Shown in pieces: positions 32,567-45,786 of a stretch of 64,000 bases of DNA (position 1 is the stretch's first letter; each line of letters opens with the position of its first letter). Source of the DNA: Microbacterium testaceum (GTDB taxonomy: Bacteria > Actinomycetota > Actinomycetes > Actinomycetales > Microbacteriaceae). The notes below the pieces were generated by a model. That model ran no database searches and was not told the origin of the DNA. It was given only the letters and a program-made list of their open reading frames with translations. The position numbers and the translations under genes are program-made. Location: contig NZ_JAJGNJ010000005.1 in NCBI RefSeq assembly GCF_020781835.1, positions 186,001 through 250,000 on the forward strand. Direction: 5' to 3'.

Positions 32567-33906
32567 CGCTGGTCACCCCCCTTGGCGGCGCGGACGAGGT
32601 CGTCGACGCCTTCCTGGGTCGGGCTCGGCGTGAACTGCACGCGGTCCACACGGCGCCCGTCCATGCGGTGCACCGTGAGGATGCCGTCCTCGATCGCGAC
32701 CGTGTCACCCACGGTGGGGATGCGCTCCAGTTCAGCCATGAGGAAACCGCCCACCGTGTCGTAGACCTCGCCCTCCGGCACGCGCACCCCGGCACGATCG
32801 AGGAGCTCGTCCGGACGCAGGTCGCCGGGGAAGGTGACGGATGCCGCGGTGCGGACGACGCCCGCGCGCGATCGGTCGTGCTCGTCCAGCACCTCGCCGA
32901 CGATCTCCTCGACGAGGTCTTCCAGCGTCACGACACCGGCGGTACCGCCGTATTCGTCGACGACGACGGCCATCTGGTAGCCGCGCGAACGCAGCTCCGA
33001 CACGAGGATGTCGAGGTGCACGGTCTCGGGAACGCGGAGCGGCTCGGTGGCCAGCGCCGCGACGGGGACATCGCCGCGCCGGTCGCGGGGCACGCCGACT
33101 GCCGCCTTGAGGTGCACGACGCCGATGATGTCGTCCATCGACTCGCCGTAGACGGGGAATCGGCTGTGACCGGTGCGGCGGGCGAGGTGGATGACGGCGT
33201 CCGTCGGCTCTCCCGCCGCGAGCGCGTGCACGCTCGGGCGGGGGGTCATGACGTCGGCGGCGCTCAACCGGGCGAAGGTGAGACTGCGGTCCAGGAGCGA
33301 GGCGGTGTCCTGCTCCAGCATGCCCGCGCTCGCGGATCGCTTGACCAGGCTCGAGAGCTCCTCGGCCGTCCGCGCACCGGACAGCTCCTCCTTGGGTTCC
33401 ACGCCCACGGCGCGGAGCACACCGTTGGCGCTGCCGTTGAGCACGGCCACCGCGGGACGGAACACCATGGTGAAAGCGACCTGGAACGGCATGACGAGCT
33501 TGGCCGTCTGCCGCGGGATCGCGAGCGCGAAGTTCTTCGGCACGAGCTCGCCGAGGATCATCGACAGGACCGTCGCGATGCCGATGCCGAGCACGGCCGA
33601 GACCGGGACGACGACCGCCTCCGGAACGCCCCAGGTCTCGAACACCGGTCGGAGGAGGTTCGAGATCGCCGGCTCCATCGTGTAACCGGTGAGCAGCGTG
33701 GTCAGCGTGATCCCCAGCTGCGCGCTGGAGAGGTGGGTCGAGGTGATGCGCAGAGCGTCGATGGTCAGCGACAAGCGCGATTCGCCGGCCGCGCGCCGCG
33801 ATTCCAGATCGGCGCGATCGAGGTTGACCAGCGCGAACTCGCTCGCGACGAAGAGTCCCGTGCCCACCGTGAGAAGCAGCCCCACGCCCAGCATGACGTA
33901 ATCCAT
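32563..33906 (-). CDS. CNNM/HlyC-type CBS-domain membrane protein (long form)
   Basis: A 447-residue CNNM-family protein with all three parts: DUF21 membrane domain ([39 protein letters not shown]), a CBS pair ([31 protein letters not shown]) and a C-terminal CorC_HlyC domain ([31 protein letters not shown]). Members work as dimeric Mg2+ exporters gated by ATP binding at the CBS module. A GTG at 33909 just before the ATG is an alternative start, and GGGGGTGA precedes both. It is the first gene of a two-gene unit with its shorter paralogue. Confidence 0.92.
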   Translation of the reverse strand: MDYVMLGVGLLLTVGTGLFVASEFALVNLDRADLESRRAAGESRLSLTIDALRITSTHLSSAQLGITLTTLLTGYTMEPAISNLLRPVFETWGVPEAVVVPVSAVLGIGIATVLSMILGELVPKNFALAIPRQTAKLVMPFQVAFTMVFRPAVAVLNGSANGVLRAVGVEPKEELSGARTAEELSSLVKRSASAGMLEQDTASLLDRSLTFARLSAADVMTPRPSVHALAAGEPTDAVIHLARRTGHSRFPVYGESMDDIIGVVHLKAAVGVPRDRRGDVPVAALATEPLRVPETVHLDILVSELRSRGYQMAVVVDEYGGTAGVVTLEDLVEEIVGEVLDEHDRSRAGVVRTAASVTFPGDLRPDELLDRAGVRVPEGEVYDTVGGFLMAELERIPTVGDTVAIEDGILTVHRMDGRRVDRVQFTPSPTQEGVDDLVRAAKGGDQR

Positions 33907-34055
33907 CACGCGTCACCCCCGCTCGGGGCGGGAGAGGGTCGTCGGGGCTCGGGTCTACAACTGGGAGGGTCGTCCATCGTGCCCACGATTCTAGGGCCTC
34001 ACGCGCTCGAGGGCACCGGGCAGAGGCATCCGGTTCGACAGGCCAGGATGAAGCG

Positions 34056-35030
34056 ATGGATGCCATCGCCTCGGCGCAGGAGCGCGCCGCCGTCGCGGAG
34101 CGCGCGGTGATCGCGGCCTACGTGCACCGCTACGGCCCCGTCGCGTGGGCCCACGCCGCGACCGCCGGCGATGGCGCGCACACGTGGCACTACTGGTGGC
34201 ACGCCCACCTCGTCCACGTCCTGTGCGAGGCCCAGCACCACCGCCCCTCCCCGGCGCGGCGCCGCCTCGTCGACGACCTGCTGCGGGGCGTCACCCTCCG
34301 CACCGCCGGGTCGTGGACGACCCCGTTCTACGACGACATCGCGTGGATGGGGCTCGCGCTGGCGGAGGCGCGGCCCTCCGGCCGCGCTCGCGCCCGCATC
34401 GCACGCATTCTCGAGCGGGCGGTCGATCCGGACGTCGGGGCCCTTCCGTGGCGCACGGGCAGCGTGCTGTTCAACGCACCGGCCAACGGTCCGGCCGCGA
34501 TGGTGCTGGCACCCAGCCGTCACCGCGGTCGCGCCGCGCAGCTGAGCGCCTGGATCGCCGCGACCCTCGACGACCCGGCCACCGGGCTCGTGCGCGACGG
34601 GATCGAGCACGGCGTGGTGCGTTCGGAGCTGTGGACCTACAACCAGGGGGTGGCGGTCGGAGCCGCACTCGCCCTGGGCGACACCGACCGCGCCGCCACG
34701 GTCGTCCGCGCCGTCGAGCGCTGGTGCGCGGCCGACGACGGCCTGTTCCCCGCGGCCGGCGGTGGGGACGGGGGCCTGTTCGCCGGCATCCTGGCCCGCT
34801 ACCTCGCCGCGGCCGCGCGGATCCTCACCGGCCCGGATGCCGCCCGCGCGGGGCGGCTGGTGCACCGCAACGCCGAGGCGCTGTGGGCGGGGTCCCGCGG
34901 CGGACGATTCCCGGCCGACCCCCGCCGATCGGTGCGGGAGGAGGGCGAGGACCTCGACCTGTCCGTGCAGCTCGGCGCGTGGATCACGCTCGAAGCCGAC
35001 GTGACGGCCGCCTCCGCGCTCACCAGCTGA
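34056..35030 (+). CDS. Glycoside hydrolase family 76-like protein
   Basis: A 324-residue all-helical protein resembling GH76 endo-alpha-1,6-mannanases. The motif FYDDIAWMGLALAEA (91-105) matches the family's Y-D-D-x-A-W catalytic Asp pair, and LWTYNQGVAVGAAL and DGGLFAGILARYLAAAARI correspond to later conserved stretches. No signal peptide or transmembrane segment is seen, so the protein is predicted cytosolic, which is unusual for an enzyme that cuts cell-surface mannans. The ATG at 34056 has CAGGAT six bases upstream. Its stop overlaps the tail of the convergent guaB1 by 11 bp. Confidence 0.75.
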   Translation: MDAIASAQERAAVAERAVIAAYVHRYGPVAWAHAATAGDGAHTWHYWWHAHLVHVLCEAQHHRPSPARRRLVDDLLRGVTLRTAGSWTTPFYDDIAWMGLALAEARPSGRARARIARILERAVDPDVGALPWRTGSVLFNAPANGPAAMVLAPSRHRGRAAQLSAWIAATLDDPATGLVRDGIEHGVVRSELWTYNQGVAVGAALALGDTDRAATVVRAVERWCAADDGLFPAAGGGDGGLFAGILARYLAAAARILTGPDAARAGRLVHRNAEALWAGSRGGRFPADPRRSVREEGEDLDLSVQLGAWITLEADVTAASALTS

Positions 35031-36474
35031 CGGGAAGCGCCTTCCCCTCCTCGTACCCGGCGGCCGACTGCAGCCCCACGCGGGCCCGCTCGTGGAACTG
35101 CGGGACGGTGGCAGCCCCGGCGTAGGTGAACGACGAGCGGACACCGGAGGTGATCATGTCCAGCAGGTCCTCCACGCCCGGGCGCTGCGGGTCGAGGTAG
35201 ATGCGCGACGACGAGATCCCCTCGGCGAACAGTTCCTTGCGCGCGCGCTCGAACGCATCGAGGCCCTGGAAGCGTCCCTGGACGGCCTTGGTGGAGGCCA
35301 TGCCCCACGACTCCTTGAAGATGCGCCCGTCCTCGTCGGTGCGCAGCTGACCCGGCGACTCGATCGTGCCGGCGAACCACGAGCCGATCATGACGGATGC
35401 CGCGCCCGCGGCGAGCGCCAGCGCGACATCGCGCGGGTACCTCACGCCACCGTCGGCCCACACGTGCGCGCCCGCGGCCCGCGCGGCCTCGGCGGTCTCC
35501 AGCACGGCGGAGAACTGCGGGCGGCCCACCGCGGTCATCATGCGCGTCGTGCACATCGCGCCCGGCCCCACACCCACCTTGAGGATCGAGGCCCCGGCGG
35601 CCGTCAGGTCGCGCACGCCGTCGGCGGTGACGATGTTGCCCGCCGCGATCGGGATGCCGAGCTCCAGCGCCGCGACCTCGCGCAGCGCGCGCAGCATCTG
35701 CTCCTGATGGCCGTGCGCCGTGTCGACGACGAGGACGTCGACGCCCGCCGCGGCGAGCGCGCGCGCCTTGCCCGTGACATCGCCGTTGATCCCCACGGCC
35801 GCGGCGACGATCAGGCGACCGTCGGCGTCGACGCCGGGACGGTAGACGGAGTCGCGCAGCGCACTGCGTGCGGACAGGGTGCCGACGATGCGGTCGCCGT
35901 CGACGACCGCGACGATGTCGGCGGACCCGACGAGCTCGAACACCTCGTGCGGGTCGCCGACCCGCGCCACCTCCACCAGCGGGGCGTCGGTACGGGCGAT
36001 GTCGCCCAGTGTGGCATCCGGAAGCGCCGTGGCCAGACGCGGAGCCGGGACGATCCCGCGGTAGTCGTCGAGGGCGACGGTGCCGTCCTCGCGCTGCTCG
36101 GCCACGACGATGCCGCGCCCGGCCACGGCCGGGAGCACCAGCCGCGCATCGGCCACCGTCGCGGACGGCGGGAACACCATCGGGGCGTCCCAGGAGACCG
36201 GCTGCGCCTTGACCCACTGGACGGCCTCGACGAGGCGCGGCAGAGACATGTCCTGCGGCAGGACGCCCAGTCCACCCCGACGCGCGAGGGTCGCGGCGAG
36301 GCGCGGTCCGGTGACCGAATTCATGTTCGCCGAGACCAGGGGCAGGGTCGCCCCGCTCCCGTCCCCGGGGGCGAGGTCGACACCCAGGCGGCTGCCCACC
36401 TCGGAATGGCGCGGGACGAGGAAGACGTCCGAGTAGGTCAGGTCGACGTCGGGCTGTGCACCGGAGAACTCCAT
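35020..36474 (-). CDS. guaB1: GuaB1-type IMP dehydrogenase/GMP reductase family protein
   Basis: A 484-residue IMPDH-fold enzyme with a degenerate CBS insertion (about 95-210). DLTYSDVFLVPRHSEVGSR and LVSANMNSVTG open the barrel, and LKVGVGPGAMCTTRMMTAVGRPQ holds the catalytic Cys loop, which in this actinobacterial clade reads G-A-M-C-T-T instead of the IMPDH S-I-C-T-T. DGGVRYPRDVALALAAGA binds phosphate. The mycobacterial GuaB1 was reported to be a CBS-bearing GMP reductase, so purine salvage (GMP to IMP) is more likely than GMP synthesis. The ATG at 36474 is directly preceded by GGTGGATGCC. Its 3' end overlaps the GH76-like gene. Confidence 0.9.
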   Translation of the reverse strand: MEFSGAQPDVDLTYSDVFLVPRHSEVGSRLGVDLAPGDGSGATLPLVSANMNSVTGPRLAATLARRGGLGVLPQDMSLPRLVEAVQWVKAQPVSWDAPMVFPPSATVADARLVLPAVAGRGIVVAEQREDGTVALDDYRGIVPAPRLATALPDATLGDIARTDAPLVEVARVGDPHEVFELVGSADIVAVVDGDRIVGTLSARSALRDSVYRPGVDADGRLIVAAAVGINGDVTGKARALAAAGVDVLVVDTAHGHQEQMLRALREVAALELGIPIAAGNIVTADGVRDLTAAGASILKVGVGPGAMCTTRMMTAVGRPQFSAVLETAEAARAAGAHVWADGGVRYPRDVALALAAGAASVMIGSWFAGTIESPGQLRTDEDGRIFKESWGMASTKAVQGRFQGLDAFERARKELFAEGISSSRIYLDPQRPGVEDLLDMITSGVRSSFTYAGAATVPQFHERARVGLQSAAGYEEGKALPVSW

Positions 36475-36534
36475 GGCATCCACCTCATCACATCCATCGA
36501 TACCGAGACCCGGGAGGGTGCGGGAATACTCGGC

Positions 36535-36540
36535 TAGGCT
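36535..36540 (+). promoter_or_regulatory. -10 element of odhA
   Basis: TAGGCT with a predicted start near 36547, leaving about 66 nt of leader before the GTG at 36613. Confidence 0.42.
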
Positions 36541-36612
36541 GGAGAGAGTGCGCAACGAAGACCACTGCGTGCATCCACACGAATCTTCATCGAGGAAAGC
36601 AGGCGATCGACT

Positions 36613-40281
<3,669 letters not shown>

Positions 40282-40294
40282 TCCTCGGCACATC

Positions 40295-40329
40295 GCGACG
40301 GGGTCCGGTCATCGACCGGGCCCCGTCGC
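40295..40329. terminator. Bidirectional hairpin terminator between odhA and the esterase gene
   Basis: GCGACGGGGTCCGGTC (40295-40310) pairs with GACCGGGCCCCGTCGC (40314-40329): 16 pairs including one G-U, 3-nt loop. It lies in the short gap between convergent genes. No T-tract is present. Confidence 0.72.
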
Positions 40330-40339
40330 CGTCCCGGGC

Positions 40340-41644
40340 TCAGGATGCCGGTGGCGCGAGGCCCAGGACCGGCCCCAGCGCGTCGACTCCGAACGCCAGT
40401 CCGCCGTCGAGCGCCTCGCCGGTGTGCCCGGTTCCTTCGACGACGTGCGTCAGGGTCGTGAAACCGGCGGACTGGGCCGCCTGCGCGTTGGACTGCTGTC
40501 CGGGACCGTAGGTCGTATCGTCCCCGCCCCACGTGAAGACGGCGGTATGACCCGCGTAGGTGCCCGCGGGGGCGGCCGCCATCACCGCCGCGGGCTTGGT
40601 CGCGGCGAACGCCGTCGCGTCTCCGCCGAAGACCACCCGCACGGTCTCATCGACGTGTTCGGAGCCCGGGAACTCGTTGCCCGACACGTCCAGCAGCTGG
40701 CCCCACGTGTCGGGATGCTGGGCGCCGTACAGCGCCGCGCACGCGCCGCCGTTCGAGAAGCCGCCGATGGTCCAATACCGGTGATCCTGTACGACGTTGA
40801 GCTTCTGCGCCGCCCACTGCGGCACGAGCTGGTTGATGTACGTCGAGACGGCCCCGTACGCCGCCGAATCGACGCAGACGGGGTCCTTCTCGGGGGCGGA
40901 GAGCTGATCGACGACGACGGCGATCGGTGCGAGGCCGCGGTTCTTCGCGGCGAAGGCGTCGAGAGCCTTCGCCAGCGCCGTCGGGTCGGGAGACCCCGGC
41001 TGACCCATCATGAACACCAGGAGGGGCAGGGCGGGCGGGCTGGGGACGAGCGCCGCGGGCGGCAGGTAGAGCGACGCATCCCTCGCGGCGAACTGACCCG
41101 TCGGGATGCGCGTTCCGCCCGTGAGGGCGCTGACCGTGCCGTGCGCCGGCATCCCGGGCGGGGGCTCCCAGCGCTGGAACAGCGTGGCGGGGTCGCCGTC
41201 GACGACACCGTCCTGCGCGGGCAGGGTGGCGGGGTCGAGGGCCTGGACCCCGAGGATCGCCGCGAGGTTGTGCGTCACCCCGTACGACGCGTTGACGCCG
41301 AGCGCAGCGGCCAGGAGCGCGGCCAGAACGGTGACGGCGCCCATCGCCCGCCGCGCCCACGGACGCCGGCACATGCCCACGACGCCGACCGCGGCGACCG
41401 CGATCCCGCCCGCCGCCCAGAGGGCGGCGCCGACCGGGAGCGGCCCCTGGAAGGCGTCGATGTGCTCGAGCAGCCGGGCGATGACGTACATCGCCAGCCC
41501 GGCCGCCAGCGCGATCACGAGCGTGCGGAGGACCCGCCGCGGCCGCCACAGCACGACCCCCAGCGCCCCGAGGCCTGCCACGACGACGCAGACGGTCAGC
41601 AGCGGCGAGTCGATGAGCTCGAACGACAGCACGAAGCGGTTCAC
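40340..41644 (-). CDS. Membrane-anchored alpha/beta esterase, probable aminoacyl-lipid hydrolase
   Basis: A 434-residue protein. Residues 12-115 hold four membrane helices (LLTVCVVVAGLGALGVVLW and others). The rest is an extracytoplasmic esterase domain of the EstD/antigen-85-like type with SLYLPPAALVP, LLVFMMGQPGSPD, and the nucleophile elbow IGGFSNGGACAALYG with Ser297; TGHTGEALDGGLAFG carries a likely catalytic His. The GTG at 41644 overlaps the stop of the MprF-like synthase gene (GTGA), so the two are coupled. In enterococci and corynebacteria an esterase encoded with the aminoacyl-phosphatidylglycerol synthase (AhyD type) removes the amino acid from the lipid, and this is the most economical role here (inference). 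Confidence 0.8.
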   Translation of the reverse strand: MNRFVLSFELIDSPLLTVCVVVAGLGALGVVLWRPRRVLRTLVIALAAGLAMYVIARLLEHIDAFQGPLPVGAALWAAGGIAVAAVGVVGMCRRPWARRAMGAVTVLAALLAAALGVNASYGVTHNLAAILGVQALDPATLPAQDGVVDGDPATLFQRWEPPPGMPAHGTVSALTGGTRIPTGQFAARDASLYLPPAALVPSPPALPLLVFMMGQPGSPDPTALAKALDAFAAKNRGLAPIAVVVDQLSAPEKDPVCVDSAAYGAVSTYINQLVPQWAAQKLNVVQDHRYWTIGGFSNGGACAALYGAQHPDTWGQLLDVSGNEFPGSEHVDETVRVVFGGDATAFAATKPAAVMAAAPAGTYAGHTAVFTWGGDDTTYGPGQQSNAQAAQSAGFTTLTHVVEGTGHTGEALDGGLAFGVDALGPVLGLAPPAS

Positions 41645-44163
41645 CGGCGACCCTCCCACGCGGTTCGGGCCAGCGCCACGATCTCGCGACGGGAGGCATC
41701 GGGCACGTAGGCGCGACCCACTGCGGCACCGATGGCGGGGAGGTGCAACGGATCGCGGTAGGCCAGCGTCAGCGCCCGGTAGCGTGGCCGGAACTTGCCC
41801 TTGAAACGGAACAGCGAGGCGAATCCGTAGGCCGGTTCGAGCACTTCGGCGAGCCACCGCAGCAGGGCCCGCAGCGGGGCGGGGTCACCGTCGATCGGGG
41901 CGTCGGGGGCTTCCGCGAGCGGGGCGCCGGAGAGGCTGAGCACGACCGCTCCCTCCGCCTGGAGCTGCAGGGCGGCCTTCGCGATGAGGAACTCCATCAT
42001 GCCGTTGGGGCCGTCTGTCCGACGGCGCATGAAGTCGAGGGTCCAGCCGGTGACCGCGCCGTCGGTCCAGCTCGGCATCCAGCTCGTGACCGCTTCGATC
42101 CGCCCCTCCGGTCCGACGGCGAGGAGCAGACGCACATCGCGGTCGCGCAGCTCTTCCAGCGAGCCGAGCGTGAAGCCCATCTCGGGCAGAGCGCGGTCGG
42201 CCACCCACTCCTCGTCGATGGCGACGACCTGGGACGCCTGCGCCACGGTGAGCTCGTGCCAGCGCGTCCAGACGGCCGTGTACCCCTCGCGTTCGGCGCG
42301 GGTGAGCGGCTGCCGCACCTTCTGCCACGCCTTGCCGGCGAACGTCAGGCCGGGCAGGTCCATGACCGTCTCCACCCCCACGGGAACGTTGCGCCATCCG
42401 AGGGCCTCGAGGTCGGCCGCGGTGTCGTCGTGAACGCTGTAGAAGGCCGGCATCCAGCCGTGCTCGACGCAGAAGTCCGAGAAGGCGCGCAGCGTCTCGG
42501 GCCGGCGGCCCTCCGGCGCGAGCGGATCCGCGACGGCGAGGGCGACCTCGCCCACCAGGCGGTACGCGACCGCGCACGCGCGGTCGTCCGAGTACCAGTG
42601 GCGGTTGCCGGCCCACGTGCCCAGGAACCCGAGGGTGTCGCCGCCGCGGAGCAGCAGCTCTCGATAGAGGCGGGCATCTCCCGGGTCGGGGCGCTGTGTC
42701 CGGCGGAACATCCACAGGAGCGCGGCGATGGCGATCGCCCAGAACAGCACGCCCACCCACTGATAGGCGAAGAGCGCCGGACCGTGGTGCGGGAAGGTGG
42801 CGGCGCCGACGGGGTTGGTGTACGCCGGCGGCAGGAAGCGCCGCAGGGTCAGGAGTGCGAGATCGAGCACCGACGGGTCGCGATCGAACGACCGTCTCCC
42901 GAGAGCCTCGATCACGAAGAGCGTCGTCGCGCACGCGAGGAAGGCAGCACCGATCACCGCGGCGACCGTCCGGGCAGCACCGCGCGTCGCGCGGATCGGG
43001 AATCGGTCTCGGGCGAGGACCAGGACGATCGCGAGCGTCACCGGGATCACCACCGTCGCCACCGCCCACAGGATGTACTCGGCGCCGCTGCCGTCGACCC
43101 ACGGGTCGATGCGCAGGCGGCCGTCCAGCAGCGAGACGACGGGGATGACCGCGGATGCCACGAGCGTGAGCACCGCGAGCACCAGCGCCGCACGGCGCCC
43201 GAGCCGCAGCCCCCACGCGGCGACGAGCATGAGGACGAGGGGTGTCACGGCCAGCAGCGCGGGACCCAACCCGCGCGTCATGAGCAGCGCCAGCTGCTCG
43301 TCGCACACGGAGGAGGAGACGCGGCCGCACCGCGCCAGCAGCTCGTCGTCGTACTGCGTGTAGGCGTCGACGACGAGGGACAGCGGTCCGCGCCCGCCGC
43401 CGCTGATGAGCGCGACGAGCGGCCCGCTGCCGACGACCGCGACCACGAGCGCGAGCAACGTGCGGGTCTCGCGGGTGGAGCTGCGGTGCCAGGCGCGCCG
43501 CTCCCGTCCGCGCGCGAGCATCTCCCCGACGACGAGGCCGATCACGGCGGCGCTCAGGCGGTACCAGGAGTCGGCGTCGCCGGCGTAGAGGGCGAACAGA
43601 GCCAGCGTCGCGAAGCCCACCAGCCGCACACGACGACGCCACAGCGTCGGCGCGAAGGCCGTCGCCGCCAGGACGACGCCGGCGATCGACGTCGTCGGGT
43701 CGAGGACGGGCACCTCCGCGGCCACCACCGGACGCAGGTCGGTCACGGCCCAGGCCGCGGCGTGCAGACCGATCCCGGTGAGCAGTCCGGCGAGGCCGAG
43801 AGCCCCCAGCAGCACCGCCGCACGCCGCGACCCCAGCAGACGCTCCGCGTAGGCGAGCACCGTGACACCCAGCGTCACCGAGACGACCGCATCGACCGGG
43901 GAGTCGGGGATCACGAGGGCGGTGACGAGCGTCCACCACCGCCCGGCGCCGAATGTCGCCAATGGCCCGGCACCCCACACCGAGGCGTCCTCTCCCCAGA
44001 GCGTGCCGGTGAGCGCGGCCGCCGAGACGACCGAGACGACGAACGCCATCGACACCGGATGCGTCATCGCGTAGCGGCCGGTCGCGCGGAGGAACGCACC
44101 CGCCCGCTCGCGCGTGCGCCGACCGCGCTGCGGGGCGGCGGAGGCGGCGGGCGCGTCGGACAT
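41641..44163 (-). CDS. MprF-like aminoacyl-phosphatidylglycerol synthase
   Basis: An 840-residue protein. The first 490 residues have about 12 membrane helices, the N-terminal part (TFGAGRWWTLVTALVIPDSPVDAVVSV) resembling the rhomboid-like domain found in actinobacterial members, then a flippase-like region. The C-terminal 330 residues are a DUF2156 catalytic domain: DTLGFLGTWAGNRHWYSDDRACAVAYRLVGEVALAVADPL, GVETVMDLPGLTFAGKAWQKVRQPLTRAEREGY, and GPNGMMEFLIAKAALQLQ. MprF/LysX/aPGS enzymes transfer an amino acid from charged tRNA to phosphatidylglycerol or a diacylglycerol, lowering surface charge. The amino acid cannot be read from the sequence. The ATG at 44163 has TAGCAT eight bases upstream; a coupled esterase gene follows. 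Confidence 0.88.
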   Translation of the reverse strand: MSDAPAASAAPQRGRRTRERAGAFLRATGRYAMTHPVSMAFVVSVVSAAALTGTLWGEDASVWGAGPLATFGAGRWWTLVTALVIPDSPVDAVVSVTLGVTVLAYAERLLGSRRAAVLLGALGLAGLLTGIGLHAAAWAVTDLRPVVAAEVPVLDPTTSIAGVVLAATAFAPTLWRRRVRLVGFATLALFALYAGDADSWYRLSAAVIGLVVGEMLARGRERRAWHRSSTRETRTLLALVVAVVGSGPLVALISGGGRGPLSLVVDAYTQYDDELLARCGRVSSSVCDEQLALLMTRGLGPALLAVTPLVLMLVAAWGLRLGRRAALVLAVLTLVASAVIPVVSLLDGRLRIDPWVDGSGAEYILWAVATVVIPVTLAIVLVLARDRFPIRATRGAARTVAAVIGAAFLACATTLFVIEALGRRSFDRDPSVLDLALLTLRRFLPPAYTNPVGAATFPHHGPALFAYQWVGVLFWAIAIAALLWMFRRTQRPDPGDARLYRELLLRGGDTLGFLGTWAGNRHWYSDDRACAVAYRLVGEVALAVADPLAPEGRRPETLRAFSDFCVEHGWMPAFYSVHDDTAADLEALGWRNVPVGVETVMDLPGLTFAGKAWQKVRQPLTRAEREGYTAVWTRWHELTVAQASQVVAIDEEWVADRALPEMGFTLGSLEELRDRDVRLLLAVGPEGRIEAVTSWMPSWTDGAVTGWTLDFMRRRTDGPNGMMEFLIAKAALQLQAEGAVVLSLSGAPLAEAPDAPIDGDPAPLRALLRWLAEVLEPAYGFASLFRFKGKFRPRYRALTLAYRDPLHLPAIGAAVGRAYVPDASRREIVALARTAWEGRR

Positions 44164-44171
44164 CGGCGGGG

Positions 44172-44177
44172 ATGCTA
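44172..44177 (-). promoter_or_regulatory. -10 element of the MprF-like gene
   Basis: TAGCAT on the minus strand, eight bases before the ATG at 44163; a leaderless or nearly leaderless transcript is expected. Confidence 0.48.
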
Positions 44178-44201
44178 CTCGGGAACCCTATGCGGCGGTA
44201 T

Positions 44202-45500
44202 TCAGTACCAGATGTCCAGCAGCGGCGCGGCGGCGGGTGCGAACGCACCGTCGATCGCGGCGAGGTGCGTCTCCTCACCCTGCACGAGCCCGGCGACGGC
44301 GAGCTCGGTCGCCCGCACGCCGCCGAGGAGGAGCGAGGCCAAGGAGCCCACCGGCATCCGCACGTCGGGTTCGGCGTCGACGCGCTCCACGGCGGCCTCC
44401 CCTTCCGCGTCGATGCGGACCCGCCACGCCCCGTCGGCGAACCCGAGCGGGTCGTCCACCCCGAGCACGAGGTCGAGGGGACCGGCGTAGGCACGGGATG
44501 CCAGTGCCCCCGGCACATCGAGCACGCGCAGCCAGTGATGGTCGGTGAGGGTGGCCCGGACGGCCCGGCGGTCGGAGATCATCCACTGCACCGGCGGCAC
44601 CGCGGGCTGCAGCTCGGCCGTGACCCGCCCGACCAGGTCGTGCTCGAGCGCGAAGCGCCACAGAGCGGCGAGCGCCTCGTCGCCGTCGGCGAACAGGACG
44701 CGCACCTGCAACTCGTGCGCGGTGTACTCCTCGCGCTCGGCGATCGTGTAGACCAGGATGCCGCGCTCCACCCCCTCACGGTCGCGATAGGCCACGGCGC
44801 GGACCTTCTTGGCATCGGGCGCGTCGGGCGTGAGGCCCGCGATGCCCCGCCAGCGGCCCTCCCATCCCGGCACGGCGCCGGGGCGGCGTACGCGCATGCG
44901 CTCGTGGACGGCGGCGAGGCGCTCGGGCAGGCTGTCGCGCGGGACGAAATCCAGACGCCCGGGAGCGGCCGGCCCGGTCCACTGCGCCCGGCGGGTGTCG
45001 ACGGTGACGTGCGACGCCCATGCGGCGGGCGAGAAGCCCCAGCGCCCGTAGATGGTGGCCTCGGTGACGGTGAGCCCCGCCAGGGCGTAGCCCGCCGCGG
45101 CGGCGGTGCGGAGCTCACCGGTGAGCATCGCCGTGGCGATGCCGCGGCGCCGGTGCGTCGGTGCGACGGTCACGGCGCTGATCGACCAGAGCGGAAGCGT
45201 CCGTCCGGGTGAGACCGTCAGCTCGCTCGCCCACGAGTCGACCGTCGCCACGGGAGCCGTCGGAACCGCCCCCGCGCGATCGAACACCCCCGTCATCCGC
45301 CGGGATCGCAATGCCGTGCGCGCACTCTCCACCTCGTCCGCGGACGGCTCCTCACCGAGGAACCCGCGCGACACCGATCTCAGGAAGGGTTCGAAGCCCT
45401 CACCGTCGGGGTCGACGAGCGCGTACTCGAGTCCGGTGGCTGCCAGCGCCGCCGTCGAGTCGGGATCGAGCGGGAGATTCGAGGTCTGAGTGGTGCCCAT
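44202..45500 (-). CDS. Eis-family GNAT acetyltransferase
   Basis: A 432-residue protein of the Eis (enhanced intracellular survival) family, made of two GNAT folds and a sterol-carrier-like C-terminal domain. The first GNAT has SAVTVAPTHRRRGIATAMLTGELRTAAAAGYALAGLTVTEATIYGRWGF, with the R-R-G-I-A acetyl-CoA loop and the family's Y-G-R-F/W-G-F motif. The chain ends ...PLLDIWY, and the terminal Tyr carboxylate is the general acid/base in Eis. Mycobacterial Eis acetylates multiple amines of aminoglycosides; the native substrate here is unknown. The ATG at 45500 has TAGGCT six bases upstream. It lies just upstream of the MprF-like gene on the same strand but has its own promoter. Confidence 0.9.
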   Translation of the reverse strand: MGTTQTSNLPLDPDSTAALAATGLEYALVDPDGEGFEPFLRSVSRGFLGEEPSADEVESARTALRSRRMTGVFDRAGAVPTAPVATVDSWASELTVSPGRTLPLWSISAVTVAPTHRRRGIATAMLTGELRTAAAAGYALAGLTVTEATIYGRWGFSPAAWASHVTVDTRRAQWTGPAAPGRLDFVPRDSLPERLAAVHERMRVRRPGAVPGWEGRWRGIAGLTPDAPDAKKVRAVAYRDREGVERGILVYTIAEREEYTAHELQVRVLFADGDEALAALWRFALEHDLVGRVTAELQPAVPPVQWMISDRRAVRATLTDHHWLRVLDVPGALASRAYAGPLDLVLGVDDPLGFADGAWRVRIDAEGEAAVERVDAEPDVRMPVGSLASLLLGGVRATELAVAGLVQGEETHLAAIDGAFAPAAAPLLDIWY

Positions 45501-45506
45501 GGCCCC

Positions 45507-45512
45507 AGCCTA
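45507..45512 (-). promoter_or_regulatory. -10 element for leaderless Eis-family gene
   Basis: TAGGCT on the minus strand, six bases before the ATG at 45500. Confidence 0.6.
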
Positions 45513-45543
45513 CGGAGGCTCGGGCCCCGCCGCCCGGGCGGCG

Positions 45544-45786
45544 TCAGTGGGTCGCCTGGATGGAGCGCAGTCGGGCGAGCACCTGATCGCGCAGTTCGTC
45601 CGGCGCCGTCTCCTTGCACGCGCGCGCGACGACCTCCGTCAGCGTGCGCGCCACGAGCGCTTCGTCCTGGCATCCCGGGCAGTTCTCGAGGTGCTCGCGG
45701 ATGTCGCTCGCCTCGGTCTTGCACACCTCGTTGCGGAGGTACTCCTCGAGGTCGCGCCGTGCCTTGTCGCAGCCGCAGTCGCTCAT
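45544..45786 (-). CDS. rsrA: RsrA/RshA-type zinc anti-sigma factor
   Basis: An 80-residue ZAS-family anti-sigma factor. HLENCPGC supplies the H-x3-C-x2-C zinc motif (His32, Cys36, Cys39), and earlier cysteines (CGC at 4-6, Cys22) complete the redox-sensitive set. In reduced form it would hold the partner sigma factor; on thiol oxidation a disulfide forms, zinc is lost and the sigma factor is freed. The ATG overlaps the stop of the sigma gene directly upstream (ATGA), the classical sigR-rsrA/sigH-rshA order. Confidence 0.93.
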   Translation of the reverse strand: MSDCGCDKARRDLEEYLRNEVCKTEASDIREHLENCPGCQDEALVARTLTEVVARACKETAPDELRDQVLARLRSIQATH

